Part shown: positions 37,001 through 45,700 of the stretch, piece after piece
Layout: every line of letters begins with the position of its first letter
Numbering within the stretch: the stretch's first letter is position 1
From: Ancylostoma caninum
Taxonomy: Eukaryota; Nematoda; Chromadorea; Rhabditida; Ancylostomatidae
DNA: 64,000 nt
Reading direction: 5' to 3'
Assembly: GCA_037903475.1 (NCBI GenBank)
Contig: JBAJFG010000628.1
Location: 1-64,000, forward strand
Position numbers and translations under genes: made by a program
The notes under the pieces: model-generated
Told to the model about the DNA's origin: nothing
The model's database searches: none
The model's input: the letters and a program-made list of their open reading frames with translations, nothing else

Positions 37001-39785
37001 GACCCTGTTTTCTTGTTAGGTCTAGGCTACGGAAACTGGTGTTTGAGCGAAAGTTAGCTTGACTTCTGTGCTTTAGGGACTACAATTCAGAAATCCAGAG
37101 GTCTCCGTTTCAGGAAGCATGATAATTATTAAGCAAATATGATGGGTTGGTGGAACCAGGGACTGAAGTGTCTGAACCAACTTTTTGTTGCTTTTTCTTT
37201 TGAAACTTGATTGAAAACTTTTGTCAAAAGCTCACCTTATTTCTGTCAGATATGCTCAAGCCTAAGAAATAAAATCCTCTCCGGGTTTCGCTCTGCCCAC
37301 TTTTGCCCTTTGTTTTGGGCATTCTAGTAGGTAAAAGTAGTGGTGACAGTCTATTGATCATTTTCGGTCAATAAAACAAGTTTACGCATGGTTCTCCCTA
37401 GGACAGAAAGCCTATACCCTCTTCAATATTGGGCAGAAAACTGGTGGTTTGAAGAGACAACTTAAAGAAGTTCTTGGAAAAGATGTCACCGAGACTCTAC
37501 TTGCGGCCATTTCCATGTCTACCTCGTTTCATGTTTGCAGATCATACAAGGTTCAAATAGGGCTATGCATTATGAAATTTTGCATGTGTGTCCGATACAT
37601 TTGGAATGCCAACGCTGATACAAAGTCATGGGTTTCCTTACAAAGCGCAAGAAATAATTGCAATAAAATCCTTGGCTAAAAACTTTGTTGTCACCCTGTA
37701 GTACGAGATCATCCGTGACATTGCGATGTAGAGAATAAAAAATAAAGAATTACAGCTCACCACGTCCTTCTCCTTAGACGGTCATAATGATTATTCATTC
37801 TAATTAAAAGCTATCCAGAAACACGTCCTGTACGCACAGCAGACTAAGAAGGAAGACAGAAACCACTCACATATGCTAGAGCTCCAGCGGTCTTTGCCGA
37901 TGGAAATGGTTCTTGCCTAGATATCTTGCCATTCAGATCGATCTCCTTCAGATAACCAGAAAACGCAGCTAAAACGCAACAGTGTGTAGTCACGAGCTAG
38001 CAACCACTCAAAGAAACTCTTACTCGTGATGTAGTTAGTCTTGCTCTTTGCGATCCTCACATGCCATGCTTCCATGACCCCAAAATCATGAGGCATAACG
38101 ACAGGACCTTCATCCCCGAGAATAATTTCATAGAACATTGAGTCAACGGTCACCAAGCATATGCCTGAATTAAAAACCAGTACTTCAATGAAAACGAGAG
38201 CCAAAAACAACGCTGCAAAGGAAAAAAACGCACACTTCCCATCACTGGTGACATCAGCAGACTGCACAGCAGTTCGCCATTCCTGTATCTCCACTTTACT
38301 GGAAAGAGTGACTGCTCCACTAGCAGCCTCGTCCCTTAAGAGTGAATGAAGCTTCGTTAATCCACTCTGATCACACAAAATAAATCCACAAAAAATAGAA
38401 AGCAACAATGCAGAACTTCTTACATTCTCCATAGCTTTACAGAGTCGTGTCCTACAGTAACAAGACCAACAATTCCATTCCCAGCTCGAAACGACCACAC
38501 ACCAACTAATCCACGCGTGTGAGCTGGAAGTGCAGACCAGTTACTTGCTCAAAGACAGATCTAGCTTGAATTTTAAGAAAAGGTAGACAGATAGACCCGT
38601 GAAGACAACCAAAGTATTGGGTTGGGGAACAAGCTCGGTGCTTTTCTGTGTGCATATGAACCACCATTTTTTCATAACAACATTAGTCACAACGAGTGAT
38701 TTACATGGCTCCTTTCGTCGACTAGTGATGTTTCCAAAGACAACAGATCCTCATTGTCAGTTCCACACCTAAGAGAAATTGCGATGTTTGAGACTTAATT
38801 GGTGGTCTTCGCCTGCAACTCTCGGATCAGACCTATGGAATTCATTCGAAGCTTAACAAAATGATTCCTCTAGACATATGGAGTGGGCAGGGGTGGAAAT
38901 CTCTCATCCGAGCTTCTCGGTAGCCATTCAGGTGAAATCTGCGCAGAGAAATGGAGCAGATTCAATGTGGAGAATAACCTCACATGAAGCACTTTGGAGT
39001 TTTGCAAGGATGCGTAAGCTAAACTGATATATCGTTTAAAGTCACCATCAGGGCTGGGATTCATGAAACGATAACCAACCAAACCAAAGTTGGCTAGCGT
39101 GATTGGTTATCTTATTGACTACACAGCGCTAAGAGATGTAGGCGGCAAAAGTTGGTTTGCTAGCGTGGGTTTGCTTGGTTATCGTTTCATGAATCCCGGC
39201 CCAGTAGTGATTCTTCCTTACATTCAGAGCAACCCTAGGGGAAAGTTGTCGCCATGTCACACAATCTGAACCTCTAGAGCGAGGGGCACCTCCAAGGGCA
39301 ATATTGCCTCGTCTAGACTGGGTGTACCATTTCGGTGCTGCTTTCAGCCGCAAAGGTTTCTCTGAAGACGTTGCTGATATTCCCACCTGCTTGGACTTCA
39401 TTTGACCCACGAGTGAAGTCGAACGGTAGTAGGTGCTGAGTGTTGCCGACTTGGAGGGTTACATTCTATGCGATAGAAAGCAATGTGTGAAAGAAGATGA
39501 GGGATGCAGTTGCGATACTGTTAAGACGCAAAACAAGAGGTACACCAAAACGGTCCATGATATGCAATTAAGCGAGATGCAAACCTTCATGAGGAAAAAA
39601 ACCACAGAAACTCATTCTCCAACCTGATAGAAAATAGACCGTAAGGACTTATCCCCCAATCTAATAAGAGATAGGGCTATGAACAGTAAGTAATTATTAT
39701 ACAGCAAACAAAACAACTCACCGTTCTTCTGCTTGCATATAACAGTGTAATCATCCACTTCCTCTGTATCGACCATTGCCACCAT
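27460..39785 (-). CDS. WDR61/SKI8-like WD40-repeat protein
   Basis: Nine coding segments can be read: 39785-39722, 38523-38424, 38364-38234, 38164-38024, 37968-37871, 36094-36001, 35921-35828, 35705-35571 and about 27660-27460. The splice phases of the first eight agree. Landmarks align in order with vertebrate WDR61: YTVICKQKN plus AHTRGLVGVW at the N-terminus, DSVKLW, MEAWHV, GYLKEIDLNGK, EGILHIFDASTLKSE, DDEILTGSDDKTIKL, CGHRSSVLSL with SSSLDGQV, and HLISGGEDGVVACYRI near the end. This gives seven WD blades, a propeller that acts as a scaffold in the Ski (RNA decay) and PAF1 (transcription elongation) complexes. ATGs at 39785 and 39776 are both in frame, just after a TTACAG that could take a spliced leader. 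The last exon lacks a visible AG acceptor. The minus strand after CYRIPQA adds about 27 residues. WD40 identity is firm; the WDR61 assignment is an inference. Confidence 0.78.
27757..28600. mobile_element. Inverted-repeat element centred on a TA microsatellite
   Basis: The left arm (27757-27960) and right arm (28390-28600, inverted) share CGATTACGGTCATGCGTCGC and CTGGATCTGCCT exactly or nearly so, plus a more diverged outer part around GGCGCGATTCTTCG. The core holds the (TA)n run. It lies directly upstream (in the gene sense) of the last WDR61-like exon, inside the last intron. Confidence 0.65.
28017..28086. repeat. (TA)n microsatellite
   Basis: About 34 consecutive TA dinucleotides, near the centre of an inverted repeat; likely cruciform-prone and length-variable. 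Confidence 0.97.
29230..29441. mobile_element. hAT-type miniature inverted-repeat element
   Basis: The terminal repeats run GGGTGTGGGTC then RTGATGAGGCAAAA inwards on both sides, about 25 bp. The 8-mer GTCTTTTG stands immediately outside both ends (29222-29229 and 29442-29449), a perfect 8-bp target duplication typical of hAT transposons. Length 212 bp, no coding capacity. It lies in the long last intron of the WDR61-like gene. Confidence 0.8.
29660..31720. repeat. 2-kb minisatellite, 59-bp unit
   Basis: About 35 copies of a 59-bp unit: GGATCCTCCGAGTTGAGGAG, then GTCGCAGGGAACCCGCGTC and a GGATTTCGGAGAGG-like end. Adjacent near-identical copies at 31441 and 31500 fix the period. Unit subtypes recur (for example GGGATGCTCCGAGTTTATGA at about 30120, 30712, 30947 and 31184), showing higher-order structure. 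Open frames up to 182 codons on both strands follow from a unit with few stops read in all phases; I do not regard them as genes. Confidence 0.95.
31730..32230. other. Intronic spacer, nothing recognised
   Basis: Unique-looking sequence between the minisatellite and a palindromic element; no exon of the WDR61-like gene seen here. Confidence 0.45.
32231..32483. mobile_element. Palindromic miniature element, 253 bp
   Basis: CTCTGATAACTGTGCAG at the left end is mirrored by CTGCACAGTTATCAGAG at the right. The arms continue through GTTCGAGTAGAAACCCTAGC and GGATGGCAGCAAC-like blocks to a short loop near 32355. No coding capacity; intronic. Confidence 0.85.
33024..33480 (+). repeat. Four degenerate units of a dispersed repeat
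   Basis: Units begin TGGATxTCAATTTCGTxxTCAGC at 33026, 33152, about 33302 and 33434, and include CTTGCCAAAGTTTCACTGAA and TACAGTATGCCTACAGTA. Spacing is 126-150 bp. Single or inverted copies of the same family occur near 20 kb, 41.3 kb and 51.8-52.4 kb. Confidence 0.75.
33522..33588. repeat. Two perfect palindromes in tandem
   Basis: ATACGACCCACC followed by its exact complement GGTGGGTCGTAT occurs at 33522-33545. The same palindrome, 22 bp, recurs at 33567-33588; both are followed by TTGTCC. They close the dispersed-repeat cluster, and a decayed version closes the copy at about 41,430. Confidence 0.9.
34428..34486 (+). repeat. Dispersed repeat with short palindrome, copy 2
   Basis: Matches 2606-2660: AAGTGGCTGCCAC, then CTTTCTAGCGTCCC and AGGGGCGCTAGT. 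Confidence 0.65.
34815..35435 (+). pseudogene. Decayed mariner transposase, C-terminal half
   Basis: Ordered mariner blocks can be read with frame changes: TGDEKWYLY (first catalytic Asp region), a block where a TGA replaces the usual Trp before LDKDEQPEPQ, GIIHDALLP, HDDARPRIES (second Asp), and TYSPYLAPKDKHL, where SPDLAPSDYHL is usual (third Asp region). At least two stops and two frameshifts make it inactive. It lies on the strand opposite the WDR61-like gene, within its last intron. Confidence 0.8.
36787..37698. mobile_element. Tc1/mariner-type element, 912 bp, non-autonomous
   Basis: Both ends read inwards CAGGGTGACAACAAAG then TTTTT, and each is flanked by TA (36785-36786 and 37699-37700), the target duplication of the Tc1/mariner superfamily. 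Internal frames (plus 37449-37679, minus 36729-36983) are short and do not show DDE motifs. It sits in intron 5 of the WDR61-like gene, between the exons ending at 37871 and beginning at 36094. Confidence 0.85.
39049..39204. mobile_element. Miniature inverted-repeat element in intron 1 of the WD40 gene
   Basis: The left end GGGATTCATGAAACGATAAC is mirrored on the right as GTTATCGTTTCATGAATCCC; inner arms around TGGTTTGCTAGC-type sequence also pair. Outer bases are CAGGGC and GGCCCAG. No clear target duplication. 156 bp, non-coding. Confidence 0.85.
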
Positions 39786-40550
39786 TTTCACACCTGTAAC
39801 TCTCTTGATGACGACAATATATAAAAGCTAATTGATTATTTTCATCACGCAGTGCTTCCAAGAGGGCAGAATTCATTTCTTGTCAAAGAAAGAAGGTGAA
39901 AAGTGAAGAACCTAGGACCAGCACGTAAAACGGCGTTTAGGAGTGAACTAAAACATCCTGTGTAGTTACACAAAATATCCTCAACCGGACGTGCGGCCTG
40001 TCCAAGCCATTCACCGAGGAGTCGGTATGCCACTTATTCTCCAAATGAAAAATTTGGAGAATGTTTGCTATGTCACCTCATAGATGAGAGCAACATTCAA
40101 ATTCTCGAGTGTGACGTCGGACGTGGGTAACGGAATCGAAGTTTTTTGTGCCACGAACCCGATTATATACCCTCTTTTTCATGTTTCGGAACCAATCGTC
40201 TCTGTGGTCTTTTGGTGGCCCACCCTTGGTAGGAAATGTAAGGAGCGGATGTACAGCTTGTTCCTTAGACTTTGAGCTTACGGAGGGAAGAGAAATGACG
40301 GTGGTGCATTAGATATATGGGAACAGGAGAAAGACTTCTCCCCCGCTCGCTTGGCTAGACTCAAGGAAAGGAGGAGATCGACGTGGTGGACGAGACATTG
40401 CCACTGCTTCCCCTGTATTATAACAAAAACCATTTTCAGAACAATCTTCTAAAATCTAAGAAGATCTAATTAAGGGGTGGGTGCGTAAGATATTGTCTAG
40501 GCTTTCCCTTAAGCTTCTGGAAGGGAAGGTGATCCACGAGGTTGGTGAGA
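39786..40550. other. Upstream region of the WDR61-like gene
   Basis: Contains the presumed promoter and leader of the minus-strand WD40 gene. A plus-strand frame at 40084-40275 includes NPIIYPLF, reminiscent of a GPCR seventh helix, but there is no supporting context and no gene is called. Confidence 0.4.
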
Positions 40551-40552
40551 TA

Positions 40553-40758
40553 CAGTCTGTTCCCTGAAACGTACACTGCCACCCTCGCCCCAATCGAACA
40601 AAGCGGCGCGTGCGCGTTCAATTGGGGCGCGAAGCTGCAACAGCCGATCAGCCTCTCCCCGCGCCCTGATCGATTCCTTCGCGCCCCAGTTGAACGCGCA
40701 CGCGCCGCTTTGTTCGATTGGGGCGAGGGTGGCAGTGTACGTTTCAGGGAACAGACTG
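40553..40758. mobile_element. TA-flanked palindromic element 1
   Basis: CAGTCTGTTCCCTGAAACG on the left is mirrored by CGTTTCAGGGAACAGACTG on the right, with TA just outside each end. Arms of about 83 bp (including the GCGGCGCGTGCGCGTTCAA stretch) pair almost perfectly around a ~45-bp loop. Non-coding; Tc1/mariner-type flanks. Confidence 0.88.
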
Positions 40759-40764
40759 TATGTA

Positions 40765-40962
40765 CAGGAAGCTCCAAATGTCCGCAGTCAAGAGGGCATG
40801 GCCACGGCGCGGCTCCTTGATGAGACACAGGCGCTCTCTGTGCTGCCTCTGGCTTCTCTGACTCTGCAGCCAACCAGTGGCAGCATGCCGAGCGCATGTG
40901 TCTCTGTCTAAAGCCGCGTCGTGGCCACGTCCCTCTTGACTGCGGACATTTGGAGCTTCCTG
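40765..40962. mobile_element. TA-flanked palindromic element 2
   Basis: CAGGAAGCTCCAAATGTCCG is mirrored by CGGACATTTGGAGCTTCCTG, with TA outside both ends (40763-40764, 40963-40964). The arms are about 75 bp and less perfect than those of the neighbouring element. Stem motifs (GCGCGGCTC, GACACAGGCGCT) match the element at 10408-10563. Confidence 0.88.
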
Positions 40963-41269
40963 TATATGGGGTAGATGCGCACCTTTTTTACCACATTAAC
41001 GACAGTCGACGTCTTCTTCCACTGCAGTAGTAATATGTAGATTTTAGATAGTAAATAAATAACAATGACAGTAATGATGACATTATCGACATTTGACCAA
41101 TAACTGACAAAATGACATTGGTAATTTTTTAATTAAATTTCAATATCTGTCACATTACTTACAAATATGGAAGTATAATACGATTTAACATATACTTTAC
41201 AATACACATGAAATTTGCCCTCTACCAGCATTATTAAAATAACTATTTGCCGTTTTTCATCACATGTGA

Positions 41270-41460
41270 TACAGTATGCCTGCCATAACCCGCGAAATCG
41301 GTTGTGCACTTGATACAAATTGGTAGTCACAGTCAAATTCGGCGACTGAAATAACCCACACAATAACCACTGAAATGTGCAAAGTTTCAGGAGATTCTGG
41401 TCTCGTGTTCCCCATTTTTTGACGTGGGATCCACCCGTGGGCCCCATTGTCGTCCATGTT
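41270..41460 (-). repeat. Dispersed repeat copy with decayed terminal palindrome
   Basis: Contains TTCGGCGACTGAAATAACCC, GCAAAGTTTCAGGAGATTCTG and a GATCCACCCGTGGGCCCCATTGTC block that is a degenerate version of the palindrome pair at 33522-33588. Confidence 0.5.
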
Positions 41461-41727
41461 TCAAATGCATGGGCCCACCTCGTTTCGCATGTTGGAGCCA
41501 CGAATATATCCTGGACCTGCTCGCAATATTGATTCCAGGGATGTACATCAACAGGCACAAGAGCGACGGAAGCCTCGTTTTGAAAGGGTCGAATTGGCAA
41601 CATCTTGGAGCAGAGAGGCGGATCGTTCCATGCCGTGCTGACCACCCGCCGCGGCTGCAGAGTTGACCAACGAGTCTCGGCGTGTTGATTCGATAAGATC
41701 AACGGTTTCCCACCTCAATTCAATTCC

Positions 41728-42009
41728 TTGGCCAACTGTTACCAATCCCGTTTCGGAAGACGAGTTCGACGACAATTTCGAGACAATTTATGTACACCGC
41801 TAGAATCAACAGTCGAGAAGATGCAGAATCTGCTATCAGCTCAACCACAAGAATGGGGTGGACACCTCCCTTCAAATCTTTGCCTATCCTTAGAGAAGGA
41901 GAACCACGGGGAGTATGAGATAGATGTGGCGGCAACAACTTTTCTCCGAGACGTAGGGCGAGTGTACAACTTTTTCCCTGAGCTTTTGAACGAGGAAGGG
42001 GATCCCTGA
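41728..42009 (+). CDS. Uncharacterised open frame, 93 codons
   Basis: An acidic, helix-prone frame with STVEKMQNLLSAQ, EIDVAATTFLRDVG and VYNFFPELLNEEG, ending at TGA 42007-42009. It lies 230 bp left of the LTR insertion, outside it. A longer minus-strand frame (41133-41702) overlaps its left side, so it could be chance. I do not recognise it and would not assign a function. Confidence 0.2.
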   Translation: MANCYQSRFGRRVRRQFRDNLCTPLESTVEKMQNLLSAQPQEWGGHLPSNLCLSLEKENHGEYEIDVAATTFLRDVGRVYNFFPELLNEEGDP

Positions 42010-42240
42010 GAAGGTGAGGAACATGCAGCAAGAGTGCAATTTATTTCTCTGAATTTTGCCAGCTGCAGCACGACATACAACGGGAACTTCTGGAAAATAG
42101 TAAAAACCAGCGGGATTTTCCTCGCCCAAGAAGAAATTGAGGGGTAGGACGACGCAAGGGTCATAAAGCGACAAAACAGGAGGCTAAATGTAGAAGGTTA
42201 TCAGAGCGTAAGAAGGAAAAGTGAAGAAAATTCAGCACGC

Positions 42241-42532
42241 TGTCAGGACGTAGGCGTTGATACCACGTCGAGGATGCTGTAAAGCCACGTGTACCACGCA
42301 TCCGTGTGTAACATGCGGAGGCGGACGTGAGCCGTATAAAAAGACACTGGAGAGAGCAACGAGAGCTCATCTCCTCCATCCCCCCTACCATGCGGTGATC
42401 ATGGTAACCTTCCCCTTTCCATCCTTATCATATCGTTATCTTCTTATATAATAAACATTAATAATCAAAGTCTATCATCACATCCTGAACTCCCGTCATA
42501 TCAGGAAAGACCTAATCAGTCTAATCCTGACA
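42241..42532 (+). repeat. Left LTR, 292 bp
   Basis: TG...CA ends; TATAAAAA at 42335 and AATAAA at 42450 are a plausible promoter and polyadenylation signal inside the LTR. Against the right LTR I count three substitutions over the last ~263 bp (about 1%) and one indel near the 5' end. Confidence 0.92.
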
Positions 42533-42548
42533 TGGAGATCCCGGAGAG
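42533..42548 (+). other. Putative primer-binding site
   Basis: TGGAGATCCCGGAGAG starts with TGG immediately after the LTR, as expected for pairing with a tRNA 3' CCA end. Which tRNA cannot be decided by eye. Confidence 0.6.
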
Positions 42549-42667
42549 ATTTTTATTCAAATATTAACCCCGAGAAAAGCCGAAACCAAAGTTCTTTTCC
42601 CTTCTTTGAAGTAGTCTTTGGAAAATCCACTATAAGACTTTTCTTTTTCAACATTTTTTATAATTAA

Positions 42668-42751
42668 ATGGACTTTCTTGGTTCAAAATTCCCCCTCCAT
42701 CCCAATTCTGAGCTTCTTCCAACCGTGGACGCACGGATCGAACGAAAGTGA
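42668..42751 (+). pseudogene. Short leader frame, possible gag start
   Basis: An ATG 120 bp downstream of the primer-binding site opens a 27-codon frame (MDFLGSKFPLHPNSELL and so on) that stops at TGA. The end overlaps GAAAGTGAGT, a good splice-donor match. It may be the remnant of a gag start or an exon of a spliced transcript. No homology recognised. Confidence 0.3.
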
Positions 42752-45700
42752 GTATTTTTTTCATAAATACTGAACTAACATGTTTGCTGTGATTCATATG
42801 CTCAAATAACATTGCAGTAACGTCTGCAAATGCTTCGTATACTGAGAATTAGTAGAAAAATTGTCGAATTCTGGAATTTTAGAAAAAGTGTTAAATTGTC
42901 GAAAAAATAGAGTCCTGGCGACGAGTGCCCTGCTTATAATGATGAAGAATATTGTGGAATATATGTTTTTCCCTAATACAAATGAAATTATTGTCTACTC
43001 AGTTCCTTTCAATTTTTGTGTAGTACTTTATTTAGTACAAGAATTTCATCCCCTTGATTCAGTGGCTTTGCATATGGACTTAGCTTGCGTAGCTTTGTTT
43101 CATATGCACTTAGTAGCCGACTGAAAATATATGGGAGAGGATTTATTCGAAATTTTAGCAGAAAATTTGTGATTCGTTCCGATTTTCTCGCTGTCAGTTT
43201 GTTTACGTACTTTTGTAAACCGTTAATTCGTGCAGTCCACAAAATTGTGGATGCACAATTAAATAATACTTCTGTAGTATTTTATTTCTTTGAGGTTATA
43301 AAACATTTTTAAGCAATGGACTCAGTCGCCGTTACGCATGCATAATTTTTTTGGCCAACATAAAGCTAGCAATTAATTAAGATCCAGAGAGAAACAGATG
43401 CGTGCTCGCATTCGCATAGTTGGATCTCCTTTAAACTCGACAGATACCTGCTCAGAAATAGATTTCTCACAAGTTTCGCAATAAACAGCTGCCGTGGACT
43501 TCGCCCCGAGCAAAATAGCTGTCATTAATAAAAGGCGAAAGCAAACGTTTCCCGCCGACGCTTGCGAAACGTAAGCAACTGTCTATCCAAGACTAGATTC
43601 AAAACGCCATTGAATAATCAGCAGACGCTTTTACAACCCTTCCGCGCACACTTTGAAGACATCACCCACCTATCTTGGCCGAGGTTTCGCAGCAACAAAA
43701 AAAATCCTTTTACTACATAGCGTGTTAGATATTCTGTATGATTCATACTCTAATGATGGTCAAATATACCGTGATAGGAAAGCCTATCTAAGTAAATACT
43801 CTGTTGAGTCAATAAGTTCTGTCCCAGAATTAAGAGTTCGAATGTTTTCGACACTCGATGACACATTGAGCAAGTTCATAATGGAACATCTAATGATAGT
43901 ACAAAACGCAGTAAGTCTTGTTCAGAATACAAGCACATAAATCACGCGGCTGCGTAATTTTCAACTTTTTAAAAAAAAATTCTCTTCTTTTTAGTCCACT
44001 ATTTTCTCTTTTTTTTTCTATGTCACTCAAATTTTGTAGGAATTTTTCGCAGAAGTATAATTAAAGGAAAAAATCGAGATAATTTTGTAATTCGAACAAA
44101 AACAGCATGAGACATTTCGATCTTATCACTAAGTAATCTGAACAGTGAAATGTGTACTATAGAGCACATAGAATTCGTTGAGCGCTAGAAATATATCACA
44201 AACTCGAAAAGAGAAAAAAAAAGGAACGCCGCTCTTTTGAGGCTTGCATTCTCTTATTTTTTTCCCCATTTCCTATCTTACATAATTTTTTTTTCACAAT
44301 AATAGTTGCTTTAATATAAACATCACATCATTTCAAAGTAACATAGTAAAATGCTAATAATAGCAATGTAGTTAAATGACTGCAAAAAAAAATTACACCC
44401 ATTCAATAGTTTTACATGGTCCTCTCAAATAGTTTCATCTAACTCAAACAAGCAAACATTTTGGTATTCCTCTTTTTAGCAAATATTACAAGAAGAAGCA
44501 AGCTCAAACGCCTAAACAGCAACTTTTTGACCAGCCTATCTCCACTTCAAAAAAAAAACTTCGGTCTCACTGATTGTTGAGCTCTTTTCTACCGAATTTT
44601 TTTAAACCCTGTTGTACCATCATGATTTTAAAATGACATGCTAGTGACTGAAAAAAAAAGGTTTGAAGCTCGTCCCATACGTCAAAGGTGTTAAAACTGG
44701 AAGTACGTTTTCTGTTGATAGGGCACATGTACTTTGCACTCAAATTTGGCATGAGTTCCATAAAGAACCCTGCGTTCATCGCAGAAAATGGTCACTGTTC
44801 ACTGGGTCCGCTCTTGTAGAACAAAACAGTATGCCGATTTGTAAACAAATTCCTCACGTAATACCAGGAGATTAGTATTAAACAGTAGATAGGAATCATT
44901 CTATTCACCACCTTTTTATGTGAGAGAACTTCTTACTCTCATAGCAATCAATAACATGAGAATACAATTATTTTGTCAAGTTAATAGTGTTACTACCACT
45001 CTTGCTAAACGAAGCAGTAGTGCTCCGATTCAGTAATGTGATTTTTCCCAGCTTAGAAAGGACACATTTGAAAAAATTTACATAAAGGTATAGTTTAATC
45101 TATCGAATTTCTTAGATTAAAAAAGTGGAAAGGCCACCATTTTTTTCTTCTAACCTCCCAAATTCATTTCAATCTGAATAAGTGCTTTCATGTTATAAGT
45201 TTCAACGCTACACAAGATTTTTTCACCCTTTAGAAGTGATTTAAAATAACTTTTTTCAACTGCCAATCCAGTTCCATTAATAAATCGCATCAAATCGACA
45301 GCTCGACAGCTACTACTCTCGAACAGCCTGCCCTATTACTTTGACCTACTTACTGGAAATCAACAAAATTTTGAGACGAACGGTAGTGATTCAAAATGCA
45401 TTCACTAGTTCCGTACTCAGAAAATCAGATTTTACCTCCTCAAAACACCTATACTCTAACAGGTACCTTTAGAGCGGAATCAATCTAAAGAATTGATACG
45501 TATGCGCATAATGCCGCCAAACACCAGTGAGTTTGCTTAGTTCTGGTTTGATATGGTTAAAATAACCATCATCGGCGTTTTACAATCAATTATTTAAAAA
45601 AAATTAGTCATGGAAAACAACAGCATGCAGGATGTTACACATCTTGGCAGCAGAAAGGAATCATATCCCACTTTTTCTGTTCAAAAGTGAATTTTTAAAC

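Noticed and set aside
37917..38498. Single 193-codon minus frame as one exon
   Set aside because: Alignment to WDR61 shows that a 69-nt intron and other splice sites break it into three exons; the hydrophobic middle (FAALFLALVF) is intron read-through.
40156..40275. NPIIY motif suggesting a GPCR last exon
   Set aside because: A five-residue motif in an isolated short frame with no upstream transmembrane exons.
41133..41702. 189-codon minus-strand frame
   Set aside because: It runs through a dispersed-repeat copy, overlaps plus-strand frames and matches no family.
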